From NCBI RefSeq assembly GCF_030269925.1, contig NC_085107.1:17052001-17116000 (forward strand): a DNA stretch of 64,000 bases. The letters are read 5' to 3'. A program made the position numbers and the translations under genes. This document shows, in pieces, positions 42,622 through 53,950 of the stretch. The DNA comes from Bombyx mori. Taxonomy: Eukaryota > Arthropoda > Insecta > Lepidoptera > Bombycidae. The notes below the pieces were generated by a model. The model saw nothing but the letters and a program-made list of their open reading frames with translations, was not told the origin of the DNA and ran no database searches. Position 1 is the stretch's first letter. Every line of letters begins with the position of its first letter.

Positions 42622-43327
42622 CTTCCTCTGAACTCCGTCCTTCCCGGACCTGAAGTCTTGGCAGTTTTTGCCCCCCCTTTGGCCGCACGGAGGGATTCTC
42701 CACCCGCGGAGCGGGAGGTACCCTCCTGGGGTAGTATATTTTTAAAACTGACCATTTCATTTATTTATTTTTTATATATTTTTTACCCCGGGGTTCGGTT
42801 CCCTGGGACACCATAGCGACTGGTCGCCCACCATTAGGGGTCCCATTCATTCTCTCGCCGGGCGTCAGAGCTTAGAATTGGGTATAAAAGGAAAGAAGAT
42901 AAAAATTAAGCCAAATAAAATCAAAATAAAACCACAGGCGAAGAAGAATAGAAAAGCGTGTAAAATAAAACAATGAACGGAAATAAAAGAAGAGAAAGAG
43001 ACAGATTAAAACTTAAACTAAATGAATAAATAAAAAATAGCCAAAGGACAGTGTAAACAAAAAAATAAAACAACAAGGGAAAGAGGGAAAAAGTGGAGGC
43101 CCTCGCATCTCCAGGAGAACCACCCTTCAGCAGGTGAAGGGGGAGCAGAGCGTGTAACCCCCGATGCTGGTTTTGGTCCGCGTCGCTCAATCTCTCCCGC
43201 CGTAACACAACGAATTGCCCAGAGGCCCGTGATCCGCCACCTACGGACGCGCCCGGTGGAAGTCCAGCAACTCCACCGCAAACGAGACCGACCACAGCAC
43301 GCAGAGTGCGCGCTGCAAGCTCGTCCG
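42622..43327 (-). other. R1-type LINE 5' UTR
   Basis: Reverse-strand 5' region with GGGGGTTACACGCTCTGC and GAGGGTACCTCCCGCTC blocks and AT-rich interludes. Its presence at the end opposite the polyA shows that the insertion is near full-length and rules out simple 5' truncation. Confidence 0.65.
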
Positions 43328-43372
43328 GGACTTGAGCAATCCCTGGCAGAGCTAACCGCTGCCTACCGTAAT
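43328..43372 (-). repeat. Family B copy, right part
   Basis: GGACTTGAGCAATCCCTGGC then AGCTAACCGCTGCCTACCG. It continues the copy broken at 37783. Confidence 0.8.
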
Positions 43373-44023
43373 TATCTACATATACCTACCTATATATATA
43401 CATTTAAACGAATTATTAGTATTTAAGTGATATTTTAACCACAAACTTTCATTATACCTGTGCAATAAAAAACGTGATCAGGCAACACTTCAGGTGACGT
43501 TAACATTTTCAGAAAGTTGTGTATCGATTGAAAATGAACGTACGTACCCTTTTCTCTTTGCGTTTCCTAACTATACGAGACACAGCAGGGTCCCTGTGTG
43601 GGCTTTCATTCAACTGTCAAAGACAGGTTGCGTGGTCAACAAACACTGTTTGTGCACAAAGCTGCTTACCAAACTCTGACAATACCTTATTGCAATTCCG
43701 TGAATATTGACAGTTTGCAACGTGACTGAATTTCGGGTGCAAATAAACAGGTAAGCCGTATTGGGCGCTCTCCCAGCTTTGAGATGTCGTCTAAAACCAC
43801 TAAAGACGAATATCATTTATTTCTTCATAATTCGAAAATAATATTGGCTGTCGTCAATCTCATTTAGCATCTAGCTATGAACTATTTGTAGCACGATACT
43901 AATAACTCAACATTTTTTTACAAGTTATATATTTTACGAAATATTAGTAGGTTTTTCTATTTTAGTTCGGCTAGCTTGTGACGATGATGTGATGTAGCTT
44001 TCTAGCTTGTGATGATGATGTGA
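43373..44023. other. Unrecognised tract
   Basis: Overlapping 61- to 68-codon frames at 43494-43816 on both strands show no known motif. A direct repeat of about 28 bases (TAGCTTGTGA(C/T)GATGATGTG) ends the tract at about 43971-44027. Confidence 0.4.
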
Positions 44024-44250
44024 TGTATAGTCGAGTTAGATAGACATGAGCTAGTATAAATAATAATAAAAAATAATGATAAAAAAAATTATAATTTCTT
44101 TGTAGATACACATTTTTATCTTCTAAATCCAACCTAAATTTAAAAAATCTAAATTTTATCTATCTTTATTCTTTAAAATTCTAATATTTTTTTATCATTA
44201 TTTATTACTAGTATTTATACTAGCTCATGTCTATCTAACTCGATCATACA
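44024..44250. mobile_element. Long-hairpin MITE or foldback element
   Basis: The outer arms TGTATAGTCGAGTTAGATAG and its reverse complement near 44231-44250 continue inward through GACATGAGCTAGTATAAATA. About 31 bases (44032-44062 with 44212-44242) pair perfectly, and imperfect pairing extends to about 90 bases per arm. No coding. The transposon family is unknown and no certain target-site duplication was seen. Confidence 0.75.
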
Positions 44251-45284
44251 CCACCGCATAAATGCCGTTGGGTTACTTGAGACATCTACTTCACATCTTA
44301 ATTGTATTGTGTAACGACCAGTATCCGATAGAAGAGAAGAAAAGTGTTGTCGTGCACCTCAACACGAATAGAAGGTCTTCGCGATATCAAGGCTCATAGT
44401 GAGAGCCTCGTTCTTCAAGACCACCGGCTTAACGGCCGTAACGGAAACTGTACTGTCGGTGACTGATCACTTTCTCCATCTCCTATTATTATTACAATAT
44501 TGTACACATCCAAAACATTATAAGTGTTCATAAAGTAGTGTGTTTGACTTATTTATTTTGAGTGCAAATTTCCTGCTATAGGAGAGTATATAACTAGCCA
44601 CCACACCAGGAGATCTGTGGTGTCACTCCTCAGTGGAGGCAAATAATTTGAGTAGAAAGTCAACCTTCTCTTTCGCACTATGAGCCAGACCGTCACGGAT
44701 AAGGCAGAAATTAGACGATCCAAGAGGAGCAACAATCACCTCACTGTATTAAGCTTAGTGAGTGGTCAACAGAAGCTCTAACAAAGAATACTCGTGCCCC
44801 TCAATATGTGGAACACGGGTGAGCTGTAACACCAGATGGAGCTCTTAGGCCAAGGTCAAACTTTCGGCAGCCCGACTCACGTAATCAATAGATCTTGGCC
44901 CCAACCACTCGTCGTGTGAGCGTTAAAATCTCCAAGAACCACCACCTCATCACCAACAATCGTCGAACACAGGAAAAATCTATAGTCATGTATATTGTGT
45001 TATATCGGTTCTTCATCTGGCCTAAAGAAACAAAATACGCTTTTTTTATTTCCCTTTTTGGTTTATCGACATCTTTCTTCACCTGATAATAAGTGCTAAA
45101 CGGTGCCTATCGACATACATTTGTAGATGCTGCCACGAAGTCATGTTGTACAAGAGGATGAAGTCACAATTATAATTTATATCAACTAGAAAGCATAACT
45201 GATATGTGGCAGGAACAGGTAGAATTATCGTCCATTCCGAGAGAAGCATCATCGTGTGCGGACGTGCTCATTGACCGATGAATC
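44251..45284. other. Intergenic tract
   Basis: No recognised gene or repeat. Small frames on both strands at 44885-45086 are mutual shadows. Confidence 0.45.
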
Positions 45285-45350
45285 GCCCGGTGGTAGATTC
45301 TGGGAAGCACGACTCTTGCTAGGGTTCGTGTTAGCAACGTCATCAGGTTT
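45285..45350 (+). repeat. Family C fragment
   Basis: CGGTGGTAGATTCTGGGAAG then GCTAGGGTTCGTGTTAGCAA align with the middle of family C. Flanking blocks are missing. Confidence 0.6.
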
Positions 45351-45481
45351 ATAAATAATTTAGTTATATTAAAAAATAAAAAATAATACGAATCAGTTCT
45401 AAATCTAAGTCATGAAGAACTAAATTCCTCATATACCATAGCACTCCAGCGACTATCCTGTTAAAAAGGAATTGTATAATT

Positions 45482-45830
45482 TATCATCATCATCATCAGC
45501 CTGTATCTCTCCACTGCTGGATGTAGGCCTCACCCATAGTCCGCCACAATGAACAATCCTCCGCCTTCCGCATCCAATCTTTCTCAGCATATCGCCGCAA
45601 GTCATCGATCCAACGGGCAGGGGGACGCCCAACGCTTACGGTACGTGGTTTCAAGTCCACAACACGTCTGCTCTAACGGCCATCGGTTTTGCGACACGTA
45701 TGTCCGGCCTATTGCCATTTCAGCTTGCTAATCTTTAAGGCTATGTCGGTTACTTTGGTTCTTTGACGGATTTCCTCATTTCTAAGTCGATCCATCAAAG
45801 AAACTCCGAGCATACACCTTCCATAGCACG
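45482..45830 (-). pseudogene. RTE-like LINE C-terminus
   Basis: Reverse frames read MLGVSLMDRLRNEEIRQRTK, KLKWQ then GHTCRKTDGR, VGRPPARWIDDLRR, and WMRKAEDCSLWRTMGEAY, the conserved C-terminal block of RTE-clade LINEs, with an in-frame stop. The 3' end is an ATG/ATC-rich simple repeat (TCATCATCATCATCAG on the + strand), typical of RTE tails. Confidence 0.75.
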
Positions 45831-46530
45831 CTATAGCATGCTATGTATAATTGAATGGCTGCATAATTTGTACCGAGTTTATTAGTAAAATAGTTTAGAT
45901 GAAATTAGTGGAGTGACTGCTAGCACTTGGACGGTCAACAAAAGTCTTAGAAAGCGCAGTATCAACCCACATGAGCCAGTTAATCGACCTAAATTAAGTC
46001 AGATGCACTGAATGTCTCAGCTAAAATTTGCATCCGAGCATTTAGATTGTAGTCAGCTTCAATGGAGTCAGACACAATGGATTGAGTAATTAATCCAGGA
46101 TAGTGTATTCGAAACGACGGAAATAATAAAATTAAAATAATAAACTCCAAATTAATACGTAAAAGTAATTTTAATTATGTCTACGACTCGGTAAGATCGA
46201 AGGATATACTATACATACTGGTTGATCTATCTAACGGCACACACCACCTCGTGACACTGTAAAATACTCAGTCAAGTTCATTATCGATTTCCCGGCGTCG
46301 CGAAGGCCATGTTTTGATGTAGATATTTAAGAGAACGATGTTGTGGAAGGATATGGTATTGTATCTATAATTTTAAGACAGCGTTTTGCTATATTAGATT
46401 ATATCAAATATAATTAAATGTTAGGGACATGAACTGTCATGTTCAATAAATAAAATATGAATTTTGTATTATTTAGAAATCCTACTGTTAATTTTGAAAT
46501 TTAGGCAATTTCTTCATTTTCTCACATTTC
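45831..46530. other. Intergenic tract
   Basis: AT-rich, nothing recognised. Confidence 0.45.
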
Positions 46531-46810
46531 TTGGGCTACCGATTACCTGGTCACTGTTTCCCGTTGACTTTCCAATTATCGGAGCTATATATTTTTGCTC
46601 TTGCTAGGTGTAGTGTTAGCAAGTTCTCCCAGGTTGATCCCCGTAACATCACCTGCCCGTCCGTGCGAATTTGGAATAGTCCTCAGGCTACCATCAGGTT
46701 AGGGTTACCATCGGTTAGGGGAAAAAAGGACACGCAGGTCTTGTACTTATTTGAATCCTTGCTTGACGTGCTTGAAAACGTGCTTGAATCCTATTGAACA
46801 AAAAAAAAAT
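46531..46810 (+). repeat. Possible diverged LINE tail (family C-like)
   Basis: CTCTTGCTAGGTGTAGTGTT then AGCAAGTTCTCCCAGGTTGA resemble the family C block CTTGCTAGG...GTTAGCAA. An 88-codon frame covers it, and an A10 run at 46800-46809 could be a polyA tail. Homology is weak. Confidence 0.35.
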
Positions 46811-47009
46811 TGTCTATGAAACATGAAGCTGCCGAATAAAAAAACTAAAAACTGACAAAAAACTGACTAATCACAATTAAACAAAAACTCAGTTACACTC
46901 TTCGTTTAGTTTAACATTATTGGGAATACGCGCGATTCGTTACTTAAATTTAAGTGTTGTAGAAAACCTCGTATGACCTATTCTTCATGTTCTGTCGTGT
47001 TTGTCTAAC

Positions 47010-47478
47010 ATTATATTGTCTTCTTATCATGCCGTTCGGATTGTCGATAATCCCATTCTCATTGGGGTCCTCTGGGTCTTTGGGGGGACTTTGCTTCCCT
47101 CTGTACCGTATGTTCCACGGGGAGTGCTCTGAAGAATTGTTTGAGATAATTCCGTCATCTCGTTTTTACCATCACACTGCCCGCCACCGGAGTAGAGTTC
47201 ATCCATACTACTTGGTGCCACTGCGTTCATCCACAGTGCGTTTCCTGAGATCTTTTTTGCCACGTACCATCCGGCTTTGGAATGAGCTCCCCTCCACGGC
47301 GCGGCGCTTCCCGAGTACTATAACATGTCCTTCTTCAAACAAGGCTTGTTGAGAGTATTTAATGGTAGGCAGCGGCTTAGCTCTGCCCCTGGCATAGCTG
47401 AAATCCATGGGCGACAGTAACCACTCACCATTAGGTGAGCCGTATGCTCGTCCGCCTAGAAGGGAAATAAAAAAAGTA
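47010..47478 (+). pseudogene. Family B: Jockey-like LINE C-terminus
   Basis: A + frame reads MFHGECSEELFEIIPSSRFY, HHTARHRSRVHPYYL, RSFLPRTIRLWNELPSTARR, then a frameshift to MSFF-type and RQRLSSAPGIAE-type sequence and the family B tail ending AGAAGGGAAATAAAAAAAG. It is longer and better preserved than the copy at 18688. Confidence 0.82.
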
Positions 47479-48050
47479 AAAAATGCCGCGTAGGGAAAAC
47501 CTCGCATAACGAAACGGCACGAAAAACAAATATACACTTCAATCACTTGTTAAAAAAATATACTGTGTGGCCTGTGGTTAATGGTCGAAAACCTACCGTT
47601 CCCTCGAATTGTTTTTATGTCACGGCCGTGTCCAACAGCTTGATAGAAATTTTAAATTGCATGTCATTTACGAATATGATGGAGATTCAATTAAAGCTCG
47701 AAACTGGTGCATCGGTTTTTCTGTACAGCCCATCGTAACGAACTGTGTTGTTTGCGAGTTGATGTTGTTTTTGTGTTTTTGGCTGAGGATTGCAAATCTG
47801 ATTAGCGATTTCGATACTTCACCATGGCAGTTGTTAGAACATTTTACACAACTTTATATGTTTTTGAATAGCTTAAGCTTAGCTTGAATAGATTACTCTA
47901 TAATCGTCCTCTGCTGTACGTAAAGTTTTCTGCGCTAGCAAATTTATATTTTTAGACGAGGGCAGTAAGATTTAAGTACCTGAAATGGAATATCGTCGCG
48001 ACATAATATTATGTGAAAGTCTCGCGTGTTTCTCTCATCGTAACGAACTA
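47479..48050. other. Intergenic tract
   Basis: Overlapping 63- and 92-codon frames at 47547-47887 carry no known motif. No repeat recognised. Confidence 0.4.
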
Positions 48051-48477
48051 TCTATACTAATATTATAAAGCTGAAGAGTTTGTTTGTTTGAACGCGCTAA
48101 TCTCAATAACTACTGGTCCGATTTGAAAAATTATTTCAGTGTTAGATAGCCCATTTAGCGAGAAAGGCTATAGGACATAAAACATCACCTTAAGACAAAT
48201 ACAAGCGGACCACCAATAAACAATGTTTCAAAATCGACGTTATTTTTACCTTTTGAGAGCTTCCGCTGCGTGCGCTTCAGAAACGGTTAAAGTTTCGCTA
48301 AAATAATGTATGACAGAATTGTTCCCCTACAAAAGAGGTAAAAAAAAATCCGCGGCAGCATATGTCTATATGTTAAGGTTGGCTCACTATAACGTTTTTA
48401 TGCTAACCAAATTTGTTCTAAAATAAAGTATTATTTTTGAACTATTCCACGCTTACGAAGTCGCGGGCAAAAGCTAG
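48051..48477 (+). mobile_element. Helitron-like non-autonomous element
   Basis: Starts TCTATACTAATATTATAAAG and ends GTCGCGGGCAAAAGCTAG, sitting exactly between host A (48050) and T (48478). TC start, CTAG end and A/T target are Helitron features; the 5' string is one common in lepidopteran Lep1/Helitron copies. A weak CGC...GCG hairpin lies near the 3' end. No coding, no target-site duplication. Confidence 0.75.
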
Positions 48478-48657
48478 TATCATCATAAGGCGCAAACAAC
48501 TAGAACGGAATAAAGATATGTCTAATTACTTACGGATTTCTGCACAGTCGAGATCCGTGGACTAAATTAAAATTGATAAAATCGTATGAAAAAAAAAACA
48601 CTATTATTAGTATGCTCCCTAATCATAAAATATTTTACACGTGTGTTGCAGCTCAAT

Positions 48658-48795
48658 AGGGGTAAGTACCGTTATTTTGGCCGGAGAAGCAGTCATGCGT
48701 TTTCAAATTCGAAGGGTGGAATAGCCTTTATACAACACAATTGATGCCTCAATCTGATATCTGCTGGTGGCGTTAATGTTGTACTGTACGGCGCT
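48658..48795 (+). repeat. Degenerate family A relic
   Basis: GAAGCAGTCATGCGTTTTCA and TTCGAAGGGTGGAATAGCC resemble the family A centre. Ends are lost. Confidence 0.5.
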
Positions 48796-50547
48796 TCGGT
48801 AATTACATAATACTGATGCGAAATTAACACGTTCAATCATCAATTCAATAAAATAACGTTAGCCTTAGATTAGATCAAGTGCATCGCTAAGAACCAAATC
48901 TTCGTAAATTAAAATGCCATAGCCTGTTTACCAGACATCATAAAACAATTATTTAAATAGGAGAAAGGTTGTGTATAGAACAGGGATATGTTTCTCAATT
49001 ATGACATTTCGCACATTTCATGGATTATTTGAGCCTAGGATCTCTAAGCGTTCAGAGTACTAGGCTCCCAAAAAGAAACGGAAATAATAACACTAGTTTG
49101 GACGTAGTAGGCGTCGAATAATGATCGAACGAAGCTTACTCTTTATAAATACGACTGAGGACAACTGTATAGCGCGATTCAGAATTCGAAACTAACGACA
49201 TCTATTGACGACACACAACATGAAAACTTCCCTTAAACGGGGTTGTGTATTAAATAAGACTTAAAAATTAACATTCTATAACGGTATTCGATTTGAATTG
49301 GTGTATGTAGTGTATTTCGCAATTAAAAATCTTTCATATTTACCTACGTCATTCATTATTTATTTTCATAATAACGTAAGATATAAGAAGCTATGAATAA
49401 AAACCTATTTTAAAAATATTACCGTTTTTTTTAATCAAAATACAAAATGATGTTTTATAAGTTAATGGGAGATAAATAGCTTCGGGCTATGAAGCTCTTT
49501 CTCCTGCGTTTTTCAATTTATTTAAAAAGAGAAATATTTTAAGTATCGTACAATGAAATTAAGGTATTATGAGATAATAGTAATACGTCCATTGAAGATA
49601 ACGAAAAAATCGAAATTTAGTATTTAAAATTAAAAAAAATAAAACATTTTTGTAGATTAATTTTCTGCTCAGTGTTTATGCACAACTACTTGGAATAGCG
49701 TTTCTAAAAATAACATAATAATATGTAGGTACATACTCCTATGTACGAAATCGATTATTTATCTTAATTTTATCATTTATTTATTTATTTGGTAAGTAGG
49801 CTGGTATTTTGGGATGAAAATAAAAAAAATTGAATTAGCATAGGAAAAGTAATGTTTATGAGCTTGTATGTAATTATTATTTAATTTCGTAGAAATAAGA
49901 AAAGCATTACTCAAGTTACTCTTAAATAATAATGATTCAATAAATAAAACACTCCGAATTCAAAATAGTTTTTTTTAATGTATTTCATCAAATTTCATGC
50001 GAATCCTTACTTCGTTAATTAAATATTCGCGTATGCACAGTATTATACAGGCCGTGTTAATTTGTTTGAATGTTTCGTCTTCTATTTAAAGTCACGAAAA
50101 TTAACACGATTCGGTTGTACCTATTAAAACAGTATTATAATATACTAATACTCGGCCACTTTGCTGGACATTTAAAATTAACATTATTATTTATTGTCAT
50201 TATTATTAGGGAGTCCAACACTCCTATAAATATTAGCCTACATGATGTATTTTCTATATGGGTACCAAGTTTCAAGTCAATCGGATGCATGGTTCGGTAG
50301 TTATAACGGAACATCCGTAAAAACCACTGTAGATTAATTAAATAAACAATTCATTAGTCGTGTGGCGCAAAAAGCGCGCATCAACGACTCAAAAAAATTC
50401 CCTGTTGGCACAGTTTTCAGTAGGCTTTGAGCATTTTAGGTTTGCAATTAAACACGCAGTAGGTGGTTGCATGAGAGAAATTTATGTGCACTGAACACAA
50501 AACGAGAGCGCGATTCAATTTAGCTACTGCTGCCATCTATTGATGAC
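48796..50547. other. AT-rich tract with minor repeats
   Basis: No gene seen. CCAAGTTTCAAGTCAATCGG near 50265 is a motif I associate with dispersed lepidopteran repeats. The patches 49170-49220 and 50508-50545 share a GAGCGCGATTCA...CATCTATTGA pattern, so both are probably pieces of one unknown repeat. Confidence 0.4.
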
Positions 50548-50757
50548 ATGCGTCAACTCTATATGCCGTTTTCATTAGGTGATGCTAATACAGCGGTTAA
50601 AAAAATAGCGGAGAATGCTTATAATTATTTTAAATACACAAAAAAAATCTCTAACTATACTATTAATCCGAAGAGTACGAGTGCGCCCGACTCCTTCAAA
50701 CTACTTACGACTCGTGATCAATTCGTAGTCGAAGGAGCCTTCTTTATCATAAATGTG
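50548..50757 (+). other. Unidentified open frame cut by a LINE
   Basis: A frame of about 70 codons (AVKKIAENAYNYFKYTKKIS; PDSFKLLTTRDQFVVEGAFF) with no known match ends where the R1-type LINE is inserted. It might be an exon fragment. Confidence 0.25.
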
Positions 50758-51699
50758 ACTAGTGGTAGGTGCTGGAGTCATGGTCCAGGTTACTGGCCGA
50801 TCCTTCGGCTGGTCATAGGACCGTCGAGGCGATTCGCCCGGTCCTTGTGGATTGGGTGAATCGTGACAGAGGACGCCTCACTTTCCGGATCACGCAGGTG
50901 CTCACTGGGCATGGTTGCTTCGGTGAGTTCCTGCACCGGATCGAAGCCAAGCCGACGGCAGAGTGCCATCATTATGGTTGCCACTTGAACATGGTGGAGC
51001 ATACGCTCGTCGTCTGCCCCGCATGGGAGGGGTGGCGCCGTAACCTCGTCGCAAAAATAGGAAACGACTTGTCGTTGCCGGTGTTGTGGCATGGATGCTC
51101 GGCGACGACGAGTCGAGAAAGGCGATCCTCGACTTCTGCGAGTGCACCATCTCACAGAAGGAGGCGGCGGGGCGTGTGAGAGACGAACAAGCCCGCCGCC
51201 GTCGAGTGGGGGCCAGGGAGGCGGATGTCGCCCAAGCCCTGGCCCTCTAAGTGTTTCGGGTCCCCCTCACATGTCAAGGGGGGTTTAAGAAAACGACGTG
51301 TAGGCTGCTCTGCACGCGTTTTACGCATGAGCATCCGAGTGATGGAAGGTTGGCTATCCTCGACCCACACTCGTTCTGACCCAGTGGGGTATTCCGTAGG
51401 ATAAACTACTCTAACCGGCTAGTCTGCCAGCCGAGAGGACTGGTGGTCGTGGCTTCGACGCTACCGGTCCGGCGTCCTGAGTGGGAGGGTGATGGGAGAG
51501 ATGTGCTCCACACTAAACACTTTATTTTCCCCCTTTTGCCTTTTCATGAGTTCTGACTCATGCGAAGTTCGGACGTGAGTTATTGAGCGACAGGAGGCTT
51601 TAATCAGTTCGACTTCGACATGCCCCGCCCTCTATCCTCAGTGGTAGGCGGAAGTCCGGCGATTTCTTCTTGACCAAAAGAAAAAAACTAGTGATAGGT
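50758..51699 (+). mobile_element. 5'-truncated R1-type LINE with 13-bp duplication
   Basis: ACTAGTGGTAGGT (50758-50770) and ACTAGTGATAGGT (51687-51699) flank a 916-bp insert ending in A7. The first 400 bases encode an R1-clade C-terminus: VLESWSRLLADPSAGHRTVE, LTFRITQVLTGHGCFGEFLH, a CHHYGCHLNMVEHTLVVC zinc-like cluster, and CPAWEGWRRNLVAKIG. A 500-base 3' UTR follows. It differs from the LINE at 37784 and so represents a second R1-type family. Confidence 0.85.
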
Positions 51700-52144
51700 C
51701 ATTTCGTATATCATATCATTCCTCTACGCATTGTGCCGTCGTCACCAACCTGGAAACCACAGAGGGGCTTTCGGTTCCTGTAGTCCTGGTCAAAAAGAGA
51801 CCTGAGAATGTCGAGAATGCGCGCTGCGCTACGAAGCTTCCGTAGAACTACGGCTCTGCCGTGTGTAGGCGTGCCTACGAACGAGCGGTCCTGTATTGCA
51901 AAGAGTTGTTGGCTGTCGTCTCAACGATTCCCTCGGCCAGGGGTGTCACGCGTATGATTATAATGTTGAATATGGAATCTCCTTTACCTACCCCGACCCG
52001 AGTTACATCTCAGATGGAGATCGCTCTCTCTCGATGTGCTTAGACGGTAGTCTTCTTGGAGTTCAACCAAACCCAGCCTGATCCCCATGGGCGGAGTATC
52101 CGAAAACTGGATTCCCAAACGTAAATATGATCTAAATAAAATGT
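51700..52144. other. Unrecognised, GC-richer patch
   Basis: Looks like an old LINE fragment by composition, with an imperfect palindrome CTTCCGTAGAACTACGG near 51836. No coding identified. Confidence 0.35.
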
Positions 52145-52335
52145 ACATGTCTATTTCTGCTACGACGCAAACGTGCGTTCTGTTTTGAAGGGTAAAACAG
52201 CAAACTAAATACAATTATAAATTGAATCACATGTCTCGAGATGATTGACAGCATCCACATTATTAGTTAGTATCCCCGATAACAGCTCAACACCAGATGT
52301 GTCGGGCCATTCACCAATCTAAGCAATATAAAAAT
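52145..52335 (+). repeat. Degenerate family A copy
   Basis: CTATTTCTGCTACGACGCAA, TTTTGAAGGGTAAAACAGC and CACCAATCTAAGCAATATAA match the order of family A with many changes. Confidence 0.6.
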
Positions 52336-52678
52336 ATACCGCAGTCGTCGAATCATTTATTTTTTAAACATATAAATTATTTGCGTGTTATAATCACTCG
52401 TGTTCTCAGTCACGTTGATCATAATATTTCACGTGCTAATTAAATTCGAACTGGAAACGTATTATAAATAAATCGTTACAGCTTTCATCTGTACCTACAC
52501 GTTGCTCCGGACGTAAATAAATTTCGCGTGAAGGATCCATGCGGGTATTTAGACGACGAGGACATTTGAAATAGTACACCTTCACATTTCTTAGACTTCA
52601 GTGAAACTTTCCACAACATTTCCTCAGCAGTAACGAACCTTTTAGCAATTTTAGTTTTGTGTTTTTAGTTTGCAATTA

Positions 52679-52945
52679 ACGGCCGTCTGGTGAAGTGGTA
52701 AGTGACATGGTCACTACATAAGTAGGTCGCGGGTTCGAATCCCGCCAAGGGAAGATATTTGTATCATAAATATAAATGTCTTTTCCAGGGTTATGGATGT
52801 ATATTAAATATATTATGTATGTGTATAATAAAAACCTTACATTTATATCCGTTATCTGGTACCTGTAACACAAGTTCTTTACGAACTTATCACGGGACCA
52901 GTTAACGTGGCGTGATTGTTAGTAAATATTTATTTATTTATTTAT
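52679..52945 (+). repeat. tRNA-derived SINE
   Basis: A box TGGTGAAGTGGTAAG (52688-52702) and a perfect B box GGTTCGAATCC (52732-52742), then an unrelated body and a TTTA-repeat 3' end (about 52926-52945). Not a functional tRNA: the 3' CCAAGGG does not close a proper acceptor stem. Confidence 0.75.
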
Positions 52946-53471
52946 TAATAATAATAATAAATAATTAAACTTCTGCTAAAAACAAGGAGGTATAAAAAGT
53001 TTGCCTTTTGTATAGTGAATATTAAGCTTACTTTTCAACGTTAAAATGTAAATTAGTATTCCATTCCATAGAAATTTCAAGTGACATTCATGTTTGTTAC
53101 CGCTCTTGGGTTTTGTCGCTATTTTCCCTTGTATGATTTATTACGTAACATTTTTTTTTTGTGTAACGTTTTTCCTCTTTGAATCTTTTCAGCGGATCTA
53201 GCTTTTGTAAACTGTTTTTGTAAAGCACAAATAATAATGATATAATCAAATACGTCTTTTTTTGTCCATTTACACATTTTCATCGTATTTAAATTATAGT
53301 AAAAAAATACATATTATAATAGACATTACATCAGCAAAATGTTAAAACTATTAATGTATCGTAAAATTCAATTATAAATAATTTACTATTGATTTTTAGC
53401 TAGCTTACTCCGTGTATGGAAGTTTTATAGTCGTGACTTATGAAGGTAGAGATTCGACTGATAATAACTCC
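52946..53471. other. AT-rich tract
   Basis: Nothing recognised. Confidence 0.5.
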
Positions 53472-53745
53472 CTTTTTTTTTTTTTTTTTTCCTACCTAAG
53501 CTGATAGCCTTGAGAGGCTATATCAGCGGAACCCTAACTTTTGTAGGTGAGCTCACGGGGCTCAAACCTGATGACGTTGCTAACACGAACCCTAGCAAGA
53601 GCCGTGCTTCGCAGAATCTACCACCGGATCGGAAACGTGACCCACTGAGAAGATCCGGCGAGAAACTCAGTGGGCTGTGTCTGAGAGTAAATAGATTCCG
53701 CGGACCTTTAAAACGAAGGAAGGAGGCAGAACTGGGTGTAGTTTA
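53472..53745 (-). repeat. Family C LINE tail
   Basis: T-run at 53473-53490, then GCTGATAGCCTTGAGAGGC, the GTGAGCTCACGGGGCTC block and the stem-loop at 53641-53674. Extends to a GAACTGGGTGTAG end. Confidence 0.82.
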
Positions 53746-53749
53746 AGAG

Positions 53750-53839
53750 AGCTTCATAGTTTTTTTTTTTATGGATGAGGGCTTATTGGTGGCCCAGAGG
53801 CCTTTCCAGTTTCACCGGGACAGGTAAGCTTCATAGTTT
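53750..53839 (-). mobile_element. Very short LINE tail with 13-bp duplication
   Basis: AGCTTCATAGTTT at 53750-53762 and 53827-53839 bracket a 64-base insert: T run, GGCTTATTGGTGGCCCAGAG, TTCCAGTTTCACCGGGACAG. The insert matches the 3' end of the Jockey-type LINE at 33300. Confidence 0.85.
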
Positions 53840-53915
53840 GCCTTCGTCCACTACTGGACATAGTCTACGCCTAAATTTGCTTGAATGAGCGACTCTGTGC
53901 TCGCACTTAACCAAA
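53840..53915 (-). repeat. Fragment of an RTE-like tail
   Basis: TTCGTCCACTACTGGACATA resembles the CAGTGGACG end of RTE LINEs seen also at 57709. Short and degraded. Confidence 0.35.
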
Positions 53916-53950
53916 TTACTTACGCGATATTTATTATCAACAGCATAGGT

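Larger units (their letters stand above)
37784..43327 (-). mobile_element. Near full-length R1-type LINE with an inverted internal segment
   Basis: A 5.5-kb insertion bounded by GGACTTGAG(T/C)AAT(A/C)CC at 37768-37783 and 43328-43343, a 16-bp duplication with two mismatches, and by a T8 run at the left (polyA of the - strand). On the - strand: 5' UTR (about 43327-42622), ORF1 N-terminus (42621-42399), then a segment in the opposite orientation (about 40940-42398) holding most of ORF1, then ORF1 C-terminal zinc knuckles (40940-40724), ORF2 endonuclease (40719-40270), RT (40232-38975), C-terminal domain and 3' UTR to 37784. The gag/knuckle/APE/RT layout and motifs fit the R1 clade. Several frameshifts and one inferred endonuclease deletion make it inactive. 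Confidence 0.87.

Noticed and set aside
37784..43327. Explanation of the inverted LINE segment by twin priming
   Set aside because: Twin priming would leave the whole 5' end inverted. Here the 5' UTR and ORF1 start are in the normal orientation, so an internal inversion fits better.
37784..43327. Two separate LINEs inserted head to head
   Set aside because: Only one pair of target-site duplications and one polyA are present, and the gag pieces fit end to end without missing or repeated domains.
43494..43816. Overlapping small proteins
   Set aside because: Three overlapping frames on both strands, none with a motif; probably chance.
52679..52750. Functional tRNA gene
   Set aside because: A and B boxes are present but the acceptor and anticodon stems do not form, and the downstream body is a SINE.
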